A stretch of DNA of 14,810 bases, from positions 1 through 14,810 of the forward strand of contig DASXRC010000004.1 of the NCBI GenBank assembly GCA_036506795.1, given 5' to 3'. Source of the stretch: DASXRC01 sp036506795. GTDB lineage: Bacteria; Actinomycetota; Actinomycetes; Mycobacteriales; Micromonosporaceae. A program made the translations under genes and the position numbers. Positions 6,708 through 14,810 of this stretch are shown here, piece by piece (positions within the stretch are counted from its first letter, which is position 1; each line of letters begins with the position of its first letter). The notes beneath the pieces are model-generated. The model did not search any database, was not told the DNA's origin, and was given only the letters and a program-made list of their open reading frames with translations.

Positions 6708-7198
6708 TCGTCGAGCGTAGCGGCGCTCGCGACCTGCGCTCCCCACTGGTCCGGATCGACGTCCGCCAGGTGCTCGGCGAACATCCATCGGTGCCCCTCG
6801 AGGTCCTCCACCCGGTAGTGGCGCTGCCCGTACGGCGTGTCCTCGGGTTCGGAGAGCAGAGTGGCGCCGGCCGCCTTAGCGGTCCGGACGTGGGCGTCGA
6901 CATTGTCGACGTACACCATCAGCCCGTCGATGATGTACGGCACCTCCGACCATCGGCGGGCCGCCTCGCAGGTCTTCCGGTGCCGGCGCGGACTCTGGTA
7001 GTCCGGGGTGGGCGTGGCCAGCGCGATGACGCCGTCGCCGGCCACCATCTCGGCGTGGCTGATCGTGCCGTCGGGTGCGGTCAGCCGCAGTCGCTCGGTG
7101 AAGCCGAACGCCTTGGCCAGCCAGTCCAGCGCGGCCGCTCCGTCCTCGTACGCGATCATCGGCATGATCGCGGGCATGTCGTTCGGTCGGTTCGCCAT
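6704..7198 (-). CDS. VOC (glyoxalase/bleomycin-resistance) superfamily protein, PhnB-like
   Basis: This 164-aa protein has the vicinal oxygen chelate fold. The N-terminal half is PMIAYEDGAAALDWLAKAFGF..., with SHAEMVAGDGVIALA after it; the C-terminal half shows the VYVDNVDAHVRTAKAAGA helix and then TPYGQRHYRVEDLEGHRWMFAEH. H and E residues at the ends of these motifs could ligate a metal. The last ~20 residues (ADVDPDQWGAQ...) extend beyond the domain. The ATG at 7198 is preferred to a GTG 18 bases upstream because a TATCGT -10 box ends 6 bases before it. Its stop overlaps the start of the dGTPase gene. Function within this broad superfamily (isomerase, dioxygenase, drug binding) cannot be assigned. 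Confidence 0.87.
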   Translation of the reverse strand: MANRPNDMPAIMPMIAYEDGAAALDWLAKAFGFTERLRLTAPDGTISHAEMVAGDGVIALATPTPDYQSPRRHRKTCEAARRWSEVPYIIDGLMVYVDNVDAHVRTAKAAGATLLSEPEDTPYGQRHYRVEDLEGHRWMFAEHLADVDPDQWGAQVASAATLDE

Positions 7199-7204
7199 CT
7201 CCCG

Positions 7205-7210
7205 ACGATA
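7205..7210 (-). promoter_or_regulatory. Leaderless -10 box of the VOC-dGTPase-reductase run
   Basis: TATCGT on the minus strand (7210-7205) ends 6 bases before the ATG at 7198. It would drive the three-gene minus-strand run. No -35 consensus is visible. Confidence 0.5.
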
Positions 7211-7249
7211 GGACACGGCGATCAGTCCCGCTCCGACGCGCGCGAACCG

Positions 7250-7606
7250 TCAGCGCGGCTTCGCCACCAGGACGCAGAACTCGTTGCCCTCCGGATCGGC
7301 GAGGACGATCCAGTTGACGTCGGCTGACTGGCCGACGTCCACGTGCCGGGCGCCCATGTTCACGAGCCGCTCGACCTCCTCGTCCTGATCGGTCGGGCGT
7401 AGGTCGATGTGCAGTCGGTTCTTGACCGACTTCCCCTCCGGCACGGGCACGAACACGAGTGCGGGCAGCTCATCGGCGCTGCGGCGGATCTCGATCTCGT
7501 CGGGCTTCTCATAGACGATGCGGTAGCCCAGTGCCTCCGCCCACCAGCGGGCCAGCCGGGCCGGGTCGTCCGAATCCACGACCAGGTTCTCCCATAGGCT
7601 GCCCAC
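7250..7606 (-). CDS. VOC superfamily protein, glyoxalase_6-like
   Basis: This 118-aa protein is a compact single-domain VOC protein, of a type common in actinobacteria. It shows the LVVDSDDPARLARWWAEALG opening, the RLHIDLRP motif near residue 68 and the closing VLADPEGNEFCVL. H in LHIDL and E in PEGNEF are the usual metal-site positions. The GTG at 7606 is chosen because GGAGG precedes it by 7 bases; the longer open frame upstream to 7912 is Arg/Pro-rich low-quality sequence and overlaps the divergent small gene. Only about 50 bases separate its stop from the start of the next VOC gene on the same strand, so the two could be co-transcribed, although the second has its own promoter box. The substrate is unknown. 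Confidence 0.88.
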   Translation of the reverse strand: MGSLWENLVVDSDDPARLARWWAEALGYRIVYEKPDEIEIRRSADELPALVFVPVPEGKSVKNRLHIDLRPTDQDEEVERLVNMGARHVDVGQSADVNWIVLADPEGNEFCVLVAKPR

Positions 7607-7836
7607 GGCACCACCTCCGCTGCGACGAGTCGATGAACTTGGGGTGACGCCAACGTTACGCCCGCTGGTCGGTTGCTGCTGTGTACGCGGTCGCGCCCGG
7701 GGCCGCCTCACGCCCGCCGGCCGGTGCCGCCCAACTGCCCCGCCCGACCCAGAATCGACCGACGGATGCGCGATCTGGTCGTCGGCGGTAGCGTGTTCAG
7801 GGCAAAACGTCATCGCCGGCCAAAGCGAGGAGCGCC
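7607..7836. other. Intergenic region between divergent genes
   Basis: These 230 bases separate the VOC gene from the divergent small ORF. A TAGCGT at 7789-7794 could be the -10 box of the small ORF, giving a leader of about 36 bases. A TAACGT on the minus strand (7658-7653) could serve the VOC gene. Neither has a clear -35, and I see no repeat or RNA structure of note. Confidence 0.3.
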
Positions 7837-8043
7837 GTGCCCGGTATGGACGATCACCCCGACGGAAGCACGGGTCACGCGCCGCTGCCGAAGCGCAAGC
7901 CCGGGGCCGCACTCCCCCGCCGTCGCCCCCGTACTGCTGGCGTCACCCACGTCCGTATCCGGGCCGACGGACCGCAACGCTGGCCGACCCCCGACGAGCC
8001 CTTGCTGCGCCGCGTCTACACGGGCCTCGAAGCGATGCCGTGA
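7837..8043 (+). CDS. Small basic hypothetical protein, 68 aa
   Basis: I do not recognise this protein. It begins at GTG 7837, four bases after GAGGAG. It has an acidic N-terminal dozen residues (MDDHPDGS), a strongly basic Pro/Arg middle (about residues 18-33) and a more ordinary C-terminal segment ending DEPLLRRVYTGLEAMP that may form a helix. Third codon positions are mostly G or C, as in neighbouring genes, but this is weak evidence at this length. Support for a real gene comes from the Shine-Dalgarno, an upstream TAGCGT box, and a terminator-like hairpin built around its stop codon and that of the convergent dikinase gene. Confidence 0.6.
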   Translation: MPGMDDHPDGSTGHAPLPKRKPGAALPRRRPRTAGVTHVRIRADGPQRWPTPDEPLLRRVYTGLEAMP

Positions 8044-8059
8044 CCGGCGCCACGTCCGG

Positions 8060-8063
<4 letters not shown>
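8040..8063. terminator. Bidirectional hairpin spanning both convergent stop codons
   Basis: Eight-base arms GTGACCGG (8040-8047) and CCGGTCAC (8056-8063) flank an 8-base loop. The left arm contains the TGA of the small ORF and the right arm contains the TCA complement of the dikinase stop. One symmetric hairpin would thus serve both transcripts. Confidence 0.6.
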
Positions 8064-10753
<2,690 letters not shown>

Positions 10754-10898
10754 GAACGCCTCCCGTGCTACCGCCGGATCGATATTGCCGGTTCCGTCGT
10801 ACCCCATTCGGCGGTGGCCGTGCCAGGGAACAAGGGCCCAGCGGCAGGTTATGCGAAGCGGCAGCCGGCGGAAACTCCGGGGGCCACCCCCGCTCGCG

Positions 10899-10904
10899 TA
10901 CGGT
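10899..10904 (+). promoter_or_regulatory. Leaderless -10 box of the NUDIX gene
   Basis: TACGGT ends 7 bases before the GTG at 10912, and no Shine-Dalgarno precedes that codon. The 158 bases between it and the divergent dikinase start also hold a minus-strand TAACCT (10851-10846) that could serve the dikinase; that second box is weak. Confidence 0.5.
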
Positions 10905-10911
10905 CGTTGCC

Positions 10912-11376
10912 GTGGAGGTGGCGCCGTACCGGCCCGCCGTTCGCGTCGTTTGCGTCGATGGGATCGGCCGGGTTCTGCTGCTGCGTTGGCGCGATCCCTG
11001 TGACGGCTCGCTCCTCTGGGAGCCGCCCGGCGGCGGGATCGAGCCGGGCGAGACGCCGCTTCAGGCGGCACGCCGGGAGCTGACCGAGGAGACCGGGCTG
11101 GACGTGGGCGCGATCGTCGACCGGCCCGTGCGCGTCCACCGCGACCTGCCGTGGAACGGGCAGCGGCACGTCGGTCCGGAGGACTTCTTCCTGGCGCGTT
11201 ACCCGGGCCAGGCCCCGGTGCTACGCCACGATGGGCTACTGCCCGACGAGCAGGTGAACATCGTCGAGCACGCGTGGGTGCCCTGGCGAGAACTCACGAC
11301 GCTCGACCGGCTCGAGCCGCCGAACCTCGTCGCCGTACTCACGGCGCTGGATCCTGCTGGCCCGTGGGCGGGTTAG
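10912..11376 (+). CDS. NUDIX hydrolase
   Basis: This 154-aa protein contains a complete Nudix box at residues 41-63: G41, E47, then R55-E56-L57, E59-E60 and G62-L63, which bind the Mg2+ and position a nucleoside-diphosphate-linked substrate. The N-terminal strands VRVVCVDGIGRVLLLRW and the LLWEPPGGG lead-in are typical. NUDIX enzymes hydrolyse X-linked nucleoside diphosphates (housecleaning, sugar nucleotides, NADH, dinucleotide polyphosphates); which one applies here is not evident. The GTG start follows a TACGGT -10 box by 7 bases. The stop TAG overlaps the TAA of the convergent MocR gene by two bases of TTAG, so the two transcripts must end inside each other's genes. Confidence 0.92.
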   Translation: MEVAPYRPAVRVVCVDGIGRVLLLRWRDPCDGSLLWEPPGGGIEPGETPLQAARRELTEETGLDVGAIVDRPVRVHRDLPWNGQRHVGPEDFFLARYPGQAPVLRHDGLLPDEQVNIVEHAWVPWRELTTLDRLEPPNLVAVLTALDPAGPWAG

Positions 11377-12845
11377 CGCGTGTGGCTCGCGGCGAGGCTC
11401 CGGGCGAGGCGGCGGAGGCCGGGCAGGATCCGCTCCGGTCGGATCGAGCCATACCCCAGCACGAGCCCGGGCGGCCCCGCCGCGTGTGGTGAACCGGCGA
11501 AATCGGACAGCGACCGCACCGCCACCCCGGCCGCGCCCGCTCGGCCGACAGCCTGCTCGAGATCGACGATCACGCCCGCGGTGAGCCGGGTGCACAGGTG
11601 CAGCCCGGCTGCCGAGGGCACCGGCTCGAGCCAGTCGGCCAGGTGCCGCTCGAGACCCGAGAGGACCAGGTCGTGTCGCAGGGCGTACTCCTTCGTGGCC
11701 TTTCGTACGTGGCGGGCGAGCTGGCCCTCGTCGATGAAGCGCGCGAGCGAGGCCTGCGTGGTGAGCTCGCCGTGCCAGTCGGTGAGTCGCTTGGCGGTGT
11801 GCAGCGCGTCCCGCAGCGACGCGGGCGCCACCAGGAAGCCGAGGCGCAGCATCGGCAGCAGAGTCTTGGAGAACGTCCCGACGTAGATGACGCGACCGCG
11901 GCGATCGAGGCTCTGCAACGGCTCGAGCGGGCGGTCGGAGAACCGGTACTCGCTGTCGTAGTCGTCCTCCACGATGACCGCGCCACGACGCTCCGCCCAG
12001 GCGAGCAGCGCGGCGCGCCGGGCGAGGGACATCGGCGTGCCCAGCGGGAACTGGTGCGACGGAGTCACGTAGACCAGCTCGGCGTTGTCCGGGAGGCGCG
12101 CCACCTCGAGACCCTCGCCGTCGACCGGTACGCCGACGACCCGCGCGCCGAGCGACTGGAACAGCTGCCGGGCCGGCGGGTAGCCCGGCTCCTCGACGGC
12201 GACGCAGGTGCCCGGGTCGATCAGGACCCGGCCGATCAGGTCCAGCGCCTGCTGTGCGCCCTGGGTGACCAGGACGTCGTCCGCCGATGTCCGCACTGAG
12301 CGGGACACCCCAACGTGCCGGGCGATCGCGGCGCGGAGACCCCCGTGGCCGGACGGCTCGCCGTAGCTCGCCGAGCGGATAGCCGATCGCCGAAGTTCCC
12401 GGGTCACGAGCCGGCGCCACGTCTCGAACGGGAACAGGCCGACGTCGGGCACGCCCACCCGCAGGTCGTACGCCGGCGCCGCGGCCACCGGCGGTGGGGA
12501 GGGGATCGACCGCCACACCGCGCGCGGGTGGACGCCCCCGGCCGGTGCGGCCCGGGCAGCGGTACGCGCCGCGGCGGAGCGGGCCGGCGCCGCGGTGGGG
12601 CCGACCGGCGCCGCGGACACGAAGGTGCCGGCGCCGACCCGGCCGACGAGGAACCCCTCGGCGGTCAACCGGTCGTACGCCACAGCGACGGTGTTGCGGG
12701 ACACCTCCAACCGCTGTGCCAGCTCGCGGGTCGGCGGCAGGCGTTCGCCGGGCCGCAGCCGGCCATCCACGATCGCGTCGAGCAGCTGCCGGTAGATCCG
12801 GGCCGCGAAGTCGCCGCGGCCAGCCAGGCTGACGTGGACGTCCAT
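11373..12845 (-). CDS. MocR-type regulator (GntR winged helix fused to PLP aminotransferase fold)
   Basis: This 490-aa protein is a MocR/PdxR-type transcription factor. Residues ~15-78 form a GntR winged helix-turn-helix (IYRQLLDAIVDGRLRPGERL, PPTRELAQRLEVSRNTVA). A Pro/Ala linker spans ~80-122, and an aminotransferase class I domain fills the rest. The PLP Schiff-base lysine is K327 (GTFSKTLLPMLRLGF), with TPSHQFPLG at 261-269 and the cofactor-contacting aspartate in EDDYDSEYR at 293-301. The cofactor site is intact, so it should sense PLP or a PLP-amine adduct instead of catalysing. The ATG at 12845 follows a TACGCT box by 7 bases. It is divergent from a CMD/AhpD-like gene 82 bases away, its likely target, and is probably autoregulated. 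Confidence 0.94.
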   Translation of the reverse strand: MDVHVSLAGRGDFAARIYRQLLDAIVDGRLRPGERLPPTRELAQRLEVSRNTVAVAYDRLTAEGFLVGRVGAGTFVSAAPVGPTAAPARSAAARTAARAAPAGGVHPRAVWRSIPSPPPVAAAPAYDLRVGVPDVGLFPFETWRRLVTRELRRSAIRSASYGEPSGHGGLRAAIARHVGVSRSVRTSADDVLVTQGAQQALDLIGRVLIDPGTCVAVEEPGYPPARQLFQSLGARVVGVPVDGEGLEVARLPDNAELVYVTPSHQFPLGTPMSLARRAALLAWAERRGAVIVEDDYDSEYRFSDRPLEPLQSLDRRGRVIYVGTFSKTLLPMLRLGFLVAPASLRDALHTAKRLTDWHGELTTQASLARFIDEGQLARHVRKATKEYALRHDLVLSGLERHLADWLEPVPSAAGLHLCTRLTAGVIVDLEQAVGRAGAAGVAVRSLSDFAGSPHAAGPPGLVLGYGSIRPERILPGLRRLARSLAASHTR

Positions 12846-12852
12846 TCACCGG

Positions 12853-12858
12853 AGCGTA
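12853..12858 (-). promoter_or_regulatory. Leaderless -10 box of the MocR gene
   Basis: TACGCT on the minus strand (12858-12853) ends 7 bases before the ATG at 12845. The adjacent ATTGGCCCAAT palindrome abuts its upstream edge. Confidence 0.5.
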
Positions 12859-12859
12859 C

Positions 12860-12906
12860 ATTGGCCCAATCGCTTCGACCGGAATTGGTACTTCTAGCTG
12901 GCCAAT
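12860..12906. promoter_or_regulatory. ATTGG/CCAAT repeats between the MocR and CMD genes
   Basis: ATTGGCCCAAT at 12860-12870 is a perfect palindrome about one central base. A further ATTGG lies at 12884-12888 and a CCAAT at 12902-12906, the last within CTGGCCAAT. MocR proteins commonly bind paired short sites in divergent promoters, so these are the likely operators. The exact arrangement used cannot be settled by eye. Confidence 0.5.
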
Positions 12907-12915
12907 CCACCCCCG

Positions 12916-12921
12916 TACGGT
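12916..12921 (+). promoter_or_regulatory. Leaderless -10 box of the CMD-family gene
   Basis: TACGGT ends 6 bases before the ATG at 12928. No Shine-Dalgarno is present. Confidence 0.5.
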
Positions 12922-12927
12922 GGCGGC

Positions 12928-13395
12928 ATGACTGCCACGATCACTCCTCGCATGGACATCGCCGCGCTGGCACCGGCCGCGTACAAGGCGATGCTGACGC
13001 TGGACCGCGCCGCCCACCAGACCAGCCTGCCCAAGCCGCTGCTCGAGCTCGTCAAGCTGCGCGCCAGCCAGATCAACGGCTGCGCCTACTGCGTGGACAT
13101 GCACGGCGCGGACGCGACGTCCGGCGGCGAGAGCGACAACCGACTCTTCGCGCTCGCCGTGTGGCAGGAGGCCCCGTTCTTCACCGAGACCGAGCGTGCG
13201 GCCCTCGCGCTCACCGAGGCGATGACCCGGCTGAGCGAGGCCGGCGACCGGGTGCCCGACGGCCTGTGGCAGCGTGCCGCGAAGCACTTCGACGACCGGC
13301 TGCTGGCCGAGCTGGTCATGGTCATCGTGACGATCAACGCGTGGAACCGGATCTGCGTGACCACCCGGATGCTTCCCGAGTCGTACGAGGCTTGA
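12928..13395 (+). CDS. Carboxymuconolactone decarboxylase (CMD)/AhpD-like family protein
   Basis: This 155-aa protein belongs to the AhpD-like group of the CMD family. The active-site motif is complete: E40, then K43, then C52-A-Y-C55 and H59 (LVKLRASQINGCAYCVDMH), the arrangement that gives AhpD-type thiol peroxidase or disulfide relay activity. The C-terminal part (LLAELVMVIVTINAWNRICVT) is the family's second conserved helix. It is probably a cytoplasmic thiol-dependent peroxidase or related redox protein; true decarboxylase activity is unlikely given the CxxC. The ATG follows a TACGGT box by 6 bases. Its position opposite a MocR regulator suggests control by PLP or an amine signal. Confidence 0.92.
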   Translation: MTATITPRMDIAALAPAAYKAMLTLDRAAHQTSLPKPLLELVKLRASQINGCAYCVDMHGADATSGGESDNRLFALAVWQEAPFFTETERAALALTEAMTRLSEAGDRVPDGLWQRAAKHFDDRLLAELVMVIVTINAWNRICVTTRMLPESYEA

Positions 13396-13422
13396 TTCAG
13401 AAATGAATCGGATCCGCCTCGT
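13385..13422. terminator. Two-part stem-loop between convergent CMD and HIT genes
   Basis: An outer stem ACGAGGC (13385-13391) / GCCTCGT (13416-13422) encloses an inner stem GATTCA (13394-13399) / TGAATC (13404-13409) capped by a GAAA tetraloop, with an internal bulge. It includes the CMD stop codon and ends 6 bases before the HIT stop codon. It is likely a terminator for one or both genes. Confidence 0.5.
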
Positions 13423-13427
13423 TCGCC

Positions 13428-13934
13428 TCAGGGTCGAGCGGTCGCTCGGTTCAGGTAATCGGCGATCGCGCGGCCGGCACGTTCGACGTCGCTCTGCGGG
13501 GCGGACGGGAGCGCCTCCTCCCACAGCGGCAGGTAGTGCTTGACCGCCTCGAGCATGCCGAGCGGCCGCGGTAGGAACCAGACGTGGAAATGCGCGCCGC
13601 CGTCGCCCCAGCGGTAAAGGTGGACGCGCGCGAAGCCGTCCAGGGCGAGGATCGCCTCCTCGACCAGCCCGACGATGCGGCCAAGGTCGGCGGCGGCCTC
13701 CGGCGGTAGATCCTTGAACGAGTCGACGTGCGTGCGCGAGGCCATCCACACGGTGCCGGGCAGGCTGCCGCCGCACGGATTGAACACCGCCCACGTGTCG
13801 TCCGCCCAGATCCAGTCCGTGCGGCCGCAGATGGCACACGGCTCGCCGCCAGGCTCGCCGCGCCGGGGCGGCTCCGGCACGACACGTGGGCCTGGCTCGA
13901 CGGGGGTCAGTGGCTCGGCGAAGGGGAGCGTCAT
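13428..13934 (-). CDS. HIT-like protein with N-terminal Cys pair
   Basis: This 168-aa protein resembles the histidine-triad (HIT) superfamily of nucleotide hydrolases and transferases. The family helix-strand pattern is visible: FNPCGGSLPGTVWMASRTHVDSF, then the LPPEAAADLGRIVGLVEEAI helix and VHLYRWGDGGAHFHVWFLPRP. The catalytic region is A-H115-F-H117-V-W: two histidines, with Trp where the triad's third His would be. An N-terminal CAICGR (C33, C36), perhaps with C54 and H69, suggests a zinc site, as in some HIT and GalT-like proteins. The first ~28 residues are a Pro-rich tail. The ATG at 13934 is preceded by AGGAGG at 5 bases, so this mRNA is led. It is divergent from the TetR gene. Whether it still cleaves nucleotide conjugates is uncertain. 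Confidence 0.8.
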   Translation of the reverse strand: MTLPFAEPLTPVEPGPRVVPEPPRRGEPGGEPCAICGRTDWIWADDTWAVFNPCGGSLPGTVWMASRTHVDSFKDLPPEAAADLGRIVGLVEEAILALDGFARVHLYRWGDGGAHFHVWFLPRPLGMLEAVKHYLPLWEEALPSAPQSDVERAGRAIADYLNRATARP

Positions 13935-13955
13935 CGGGTCCTCCTGACCATCGAG

Positions 13956-14024
13956 GCAACTGCGACGATGTCAGTGTGCAACATTGCTGTTTCGTTCGCA
14001 ACAGTTGCGCTGCCGAAGCGCAAC
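13956..14024. promoter_or_regulatory. Phased GCAAC repeat array between HIT and TetR genes
   Basis: GCAAC occurs at 13956, 13978, 13998 and 14020, at 22-, 20- and 22-base intervals, so all face the same side of the helix. The third copy is half of a perfect 13-base palindrome CGCAAC-A-GTTGCG (13997-14009); the second reads GCAA-CA-TTGC. The array fills most of the 105-base gap between the two starts and is the probable operator of the TetR protein. Confidence 0.6.
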
Positions 14025-14027
14025 ACA

Positions 14028-14033
14028 TATGTT
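14028..14033 (+). promoter_or_regulatory. Leaderless -10 box of the TetR gene
   Basis: TATGTT ends 6 bases before the GTG at 14040. It overlaps an imperfect dyad (AACA...TGTT, 14022-14033) at the end of the GCAAC array, consistent with autorepression. Confidence 0.5.
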
Positions 14034-14039
14034 TCGAGA

Positions 14040-14585
14040 GTGGACGACCGTTTGCACGAGGCGACCATCGGCGTGCTGGCCGAGGTCGGCTGGGATGGGC
14101 TCACCCTTGAGCGGGTCGCGGAACGCGCGGGACGGTCGCGGGTCACACTCTGGCGCAACGGCGTGACCCGGGAGTCTCTTCTGGACGGTCTGCTCCGGCG
14201 GCTTGCCGAGGACTACCGCGACGCGATGCTGCCCGTGCTCACCACCGCGGTCTCGCCCCGCGAAAGCCTCGAACGGGCGATGCACGCGCTCTGCGACGTC
14301 GTCGACGCGCACGCCGACGTGCTCGTGGTCTCGGACGAGATGTTCCATCGGGCGGCCGAGGCCGGCGAGCTCCCGCTCGGCTTCCTGGACCCGTTCCTGC
14401 GGATCATCCACGACGCCCGGGCCCACGGTCTCGTCCGCGGCACTACGAGAGACGCGGACCTCGCCGACGTCGTCTTCAACGGCGTCGCCTGGCCGTACCT
14501 GCACTTTCGGGCGAGGCACCAGTGGCCGGCCGCGCGAGCACGCCGGCTCCTGTTCGCCGCACTCCTCGACGGGATCCTGCAATGA
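14040..14585 (+). CDS. TetR family transcriptional regulator
   Basis: This 181-aa protein is a TetR-type repressor. Residues ~1-50 form the DNA-binding domain: a first helix DDRLHEATIGVLAEVGWDG, then LTLERVAERAGRSRVTLWRNGVTRESLL, which is the canonical helix-turn-helix with Trp-Arg in place of the commoner Tyr-His/Tyr-Arg. The remaining helices form a ligand-binding and dimerisation domain with no recognisable ligand signature. The GTG at 14040 is preferred because TATGTT lies 6 bases upstream and the protein then starts right at the first TetR helix; in-frame ATG 13968 and GTG 13974 would place the repeat array inside the coding sequence. It is divergent from the HIT gene and probably regulates itself, and perhaps that gene. 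Confidence 0.9.
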   Translation: MDDRLHEATIGVLAEVGWDGLTLERVAERAGRSRVTLWRNGVTRESLLDGLLRRLAEDYRDAMLPVLTTAVSPRESLERAMHALCDVVDAHADVLVVSDEMFHRAAEAGELPLGFLDPFLRIIHDARAHGLVRGTTRDADLADVVFNGVAWPYLHFRARHQWPAARARRLLFAALLDGILQ

Positions 14586-14633
14586 ACGTCGACCACGAAA
14601 GGCTGTGTGTTCCGCTTCCGCTGCCGCCGCGGA

Positions 14634-14639
14634 TAACCT
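14634..14639 (+). promoter_or_regulatory. Leaderless -10 box of the TrmO gene
   Basis: TAACCT ends 6 bases before the GTG at 14646. It lies in the 60-base gap after the TetR stop codon, suggesting independent transcription. Confidence 0.5.
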
Positions 14640-14645
14640 GGCAGC

Positions 14646-14810
14646 GTGACGGAACCGGCGTATGTGCTGCGCCCGATCGGGTGGGTCGAGTCGCCGCTCA
14701 CCAACCGCGACGAGGCGCCCATGCAGGGCGACGAGGGAGCGCCGGACGCGTGGCTCGTCTTCGAGCCAGCCGTCTCCGAGGGCGCACGCGACCTGCGGGC
14801 CGGCACCGAG
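14646..14810 (+). CDS. trmO: TrmO-family tRNA methyltransferase, 5' part only
   Basis: The first 55 codons of a gene run off the window end. The translation VLRPIGWVESPLTNRDEAPMQGDEGAPDAWLVF has the N-terminal signature of the TrmO/YaeB (formerly UPF0066) family: a P-I-G-x-V-x-S-P opening, then an R...AP.QG segment. Family members use S-adenosylmethionine to N6-methylate the threonylcarbamoyladenosine at tRNA position 37, which aids decoding of Thr ACY codons. The GTG start follows a TAACCT box by 6 bases, with no Shine-Dalgarno. The rest of the SAM-binding domain is outside the window, so completeness cannot be judged. TrmO-like proteins in actinobacteria are sometimes of unproven function. 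Confidence 0.85.
   Translation, partial: MTEPAYVLRPIGWVESPLTNRDEAPMQGDEGAPDAWLVFEPAVSEGARDLRAGTE

Noticed and set aside
4560..6818. A long plus-strand open frame (over 700 codons) across the reductase and dGTPase genes
   Set aside because: It is antisense to two clearly recognisable enzymes, its composition is His/Arg/Gly-rich without domain motifs, and it is expected from GC-rich codon bias.
10754..11071. N-terminal extension of the dikinase up to the first in-frame start at 11071
   Set aside because: The extra ~106 residues are Arg/Pro-rich, overlap the divergent NUDIX gene, and follow no ribosome binding site, whereas GGGAGG precedes the GTG at 10753.
11236..14028. A 930-codon minus-strand open frame through the MocR, CMD and HIT region
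   Set aside because: It runs out of frame through the MocR and HIT coding sequences and antisense to the CMD gene; the composition is Arg/Pro/Ala-rich and no domain is seen.
13968..14039. Earlier TetR starts at ATG 13968 or GTG 13974
   Set aside because: They would put most of the phased GCAAC operator array and the -10 box inside the coding sequence and add 22-24 residues unlike the family.

Overview
The window is very GC-rich actinobacterial chromosome. Codons are strongly GC-ending, GTG starts are common, and many genes have a TANNNT -10 box only 6-7 bases before the start codon, the layout of leaderless actinobacterial transcripts. Gene content (actinobacterial-type pyruvate phosphate dikinase, a prokaryotic lysyl oxidase, MocR and TetR regulators, several VOC proteins) fits an actinomycete of the Micromonospora/Actinoplanes kind, but the genus cannot be fixed from the sequence alone. 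I see no rRNA, tRNA, CRISPR array, insertion sequence or prophage.

Layout. 1-1500: a secreted copper-type lysyl oxidase with its own promoter and a strong terminator hairpin. 1536-3428: an SDR oxidoreductase convergent with an AlkB-like 2OG-Fe(II) dioxygenase, whose divergent neighbour is an unknown 124-aa protein. 3459-4198: a Phd/YefM-PIN (VapBC-like) toxin-antitoxin pair, in which the toxin carries a probable C-terminal frameshift and an Asp-to-Gly change at an acidic site. 4191-7198 (minus strand): an apparent three-gene run of VOC protein, dGTPase-like HD protein and FAD-dependent ferredoxin-reductase-type enzyme. 7250-8043: a second VOC protein and, divergent from it, a small basic ORF. 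8060-10753 (minus): pyruvate, phosphate dikinase, divergent from a NUDIX hydrolase (10912-11376). 11373-13395: a MocR-type regulator divergent from an AhpD/CMD-family protein, with ATTGG/CCAAT repeats between them. 13428-14585: a zinc-ribbon HIT-like protein divergent from a TetR regulator, with a phased repeat array between them. 14646 to the end: the 5' part of a TrmO-family tRNA methyltransferase.

How the genes relate. Most of the window is a mosaic of short independent units, many divergent and sharing compact promoter regions, rather than one pathway. The most informative structure lies between the genes. The alkB-like promoter matches the LexA/RecA-independent (PafBC-type) DNA-damage promoter motif with exact spacing. 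Three divergent or solo promoters carry perfect palindromes or phased repeats likely to be operators. Two convergent junctions have hairpins built around stop codons. I found no convincing new defence or biosynthetic system; the strongest leads are regulatory and the toxin degeneration.
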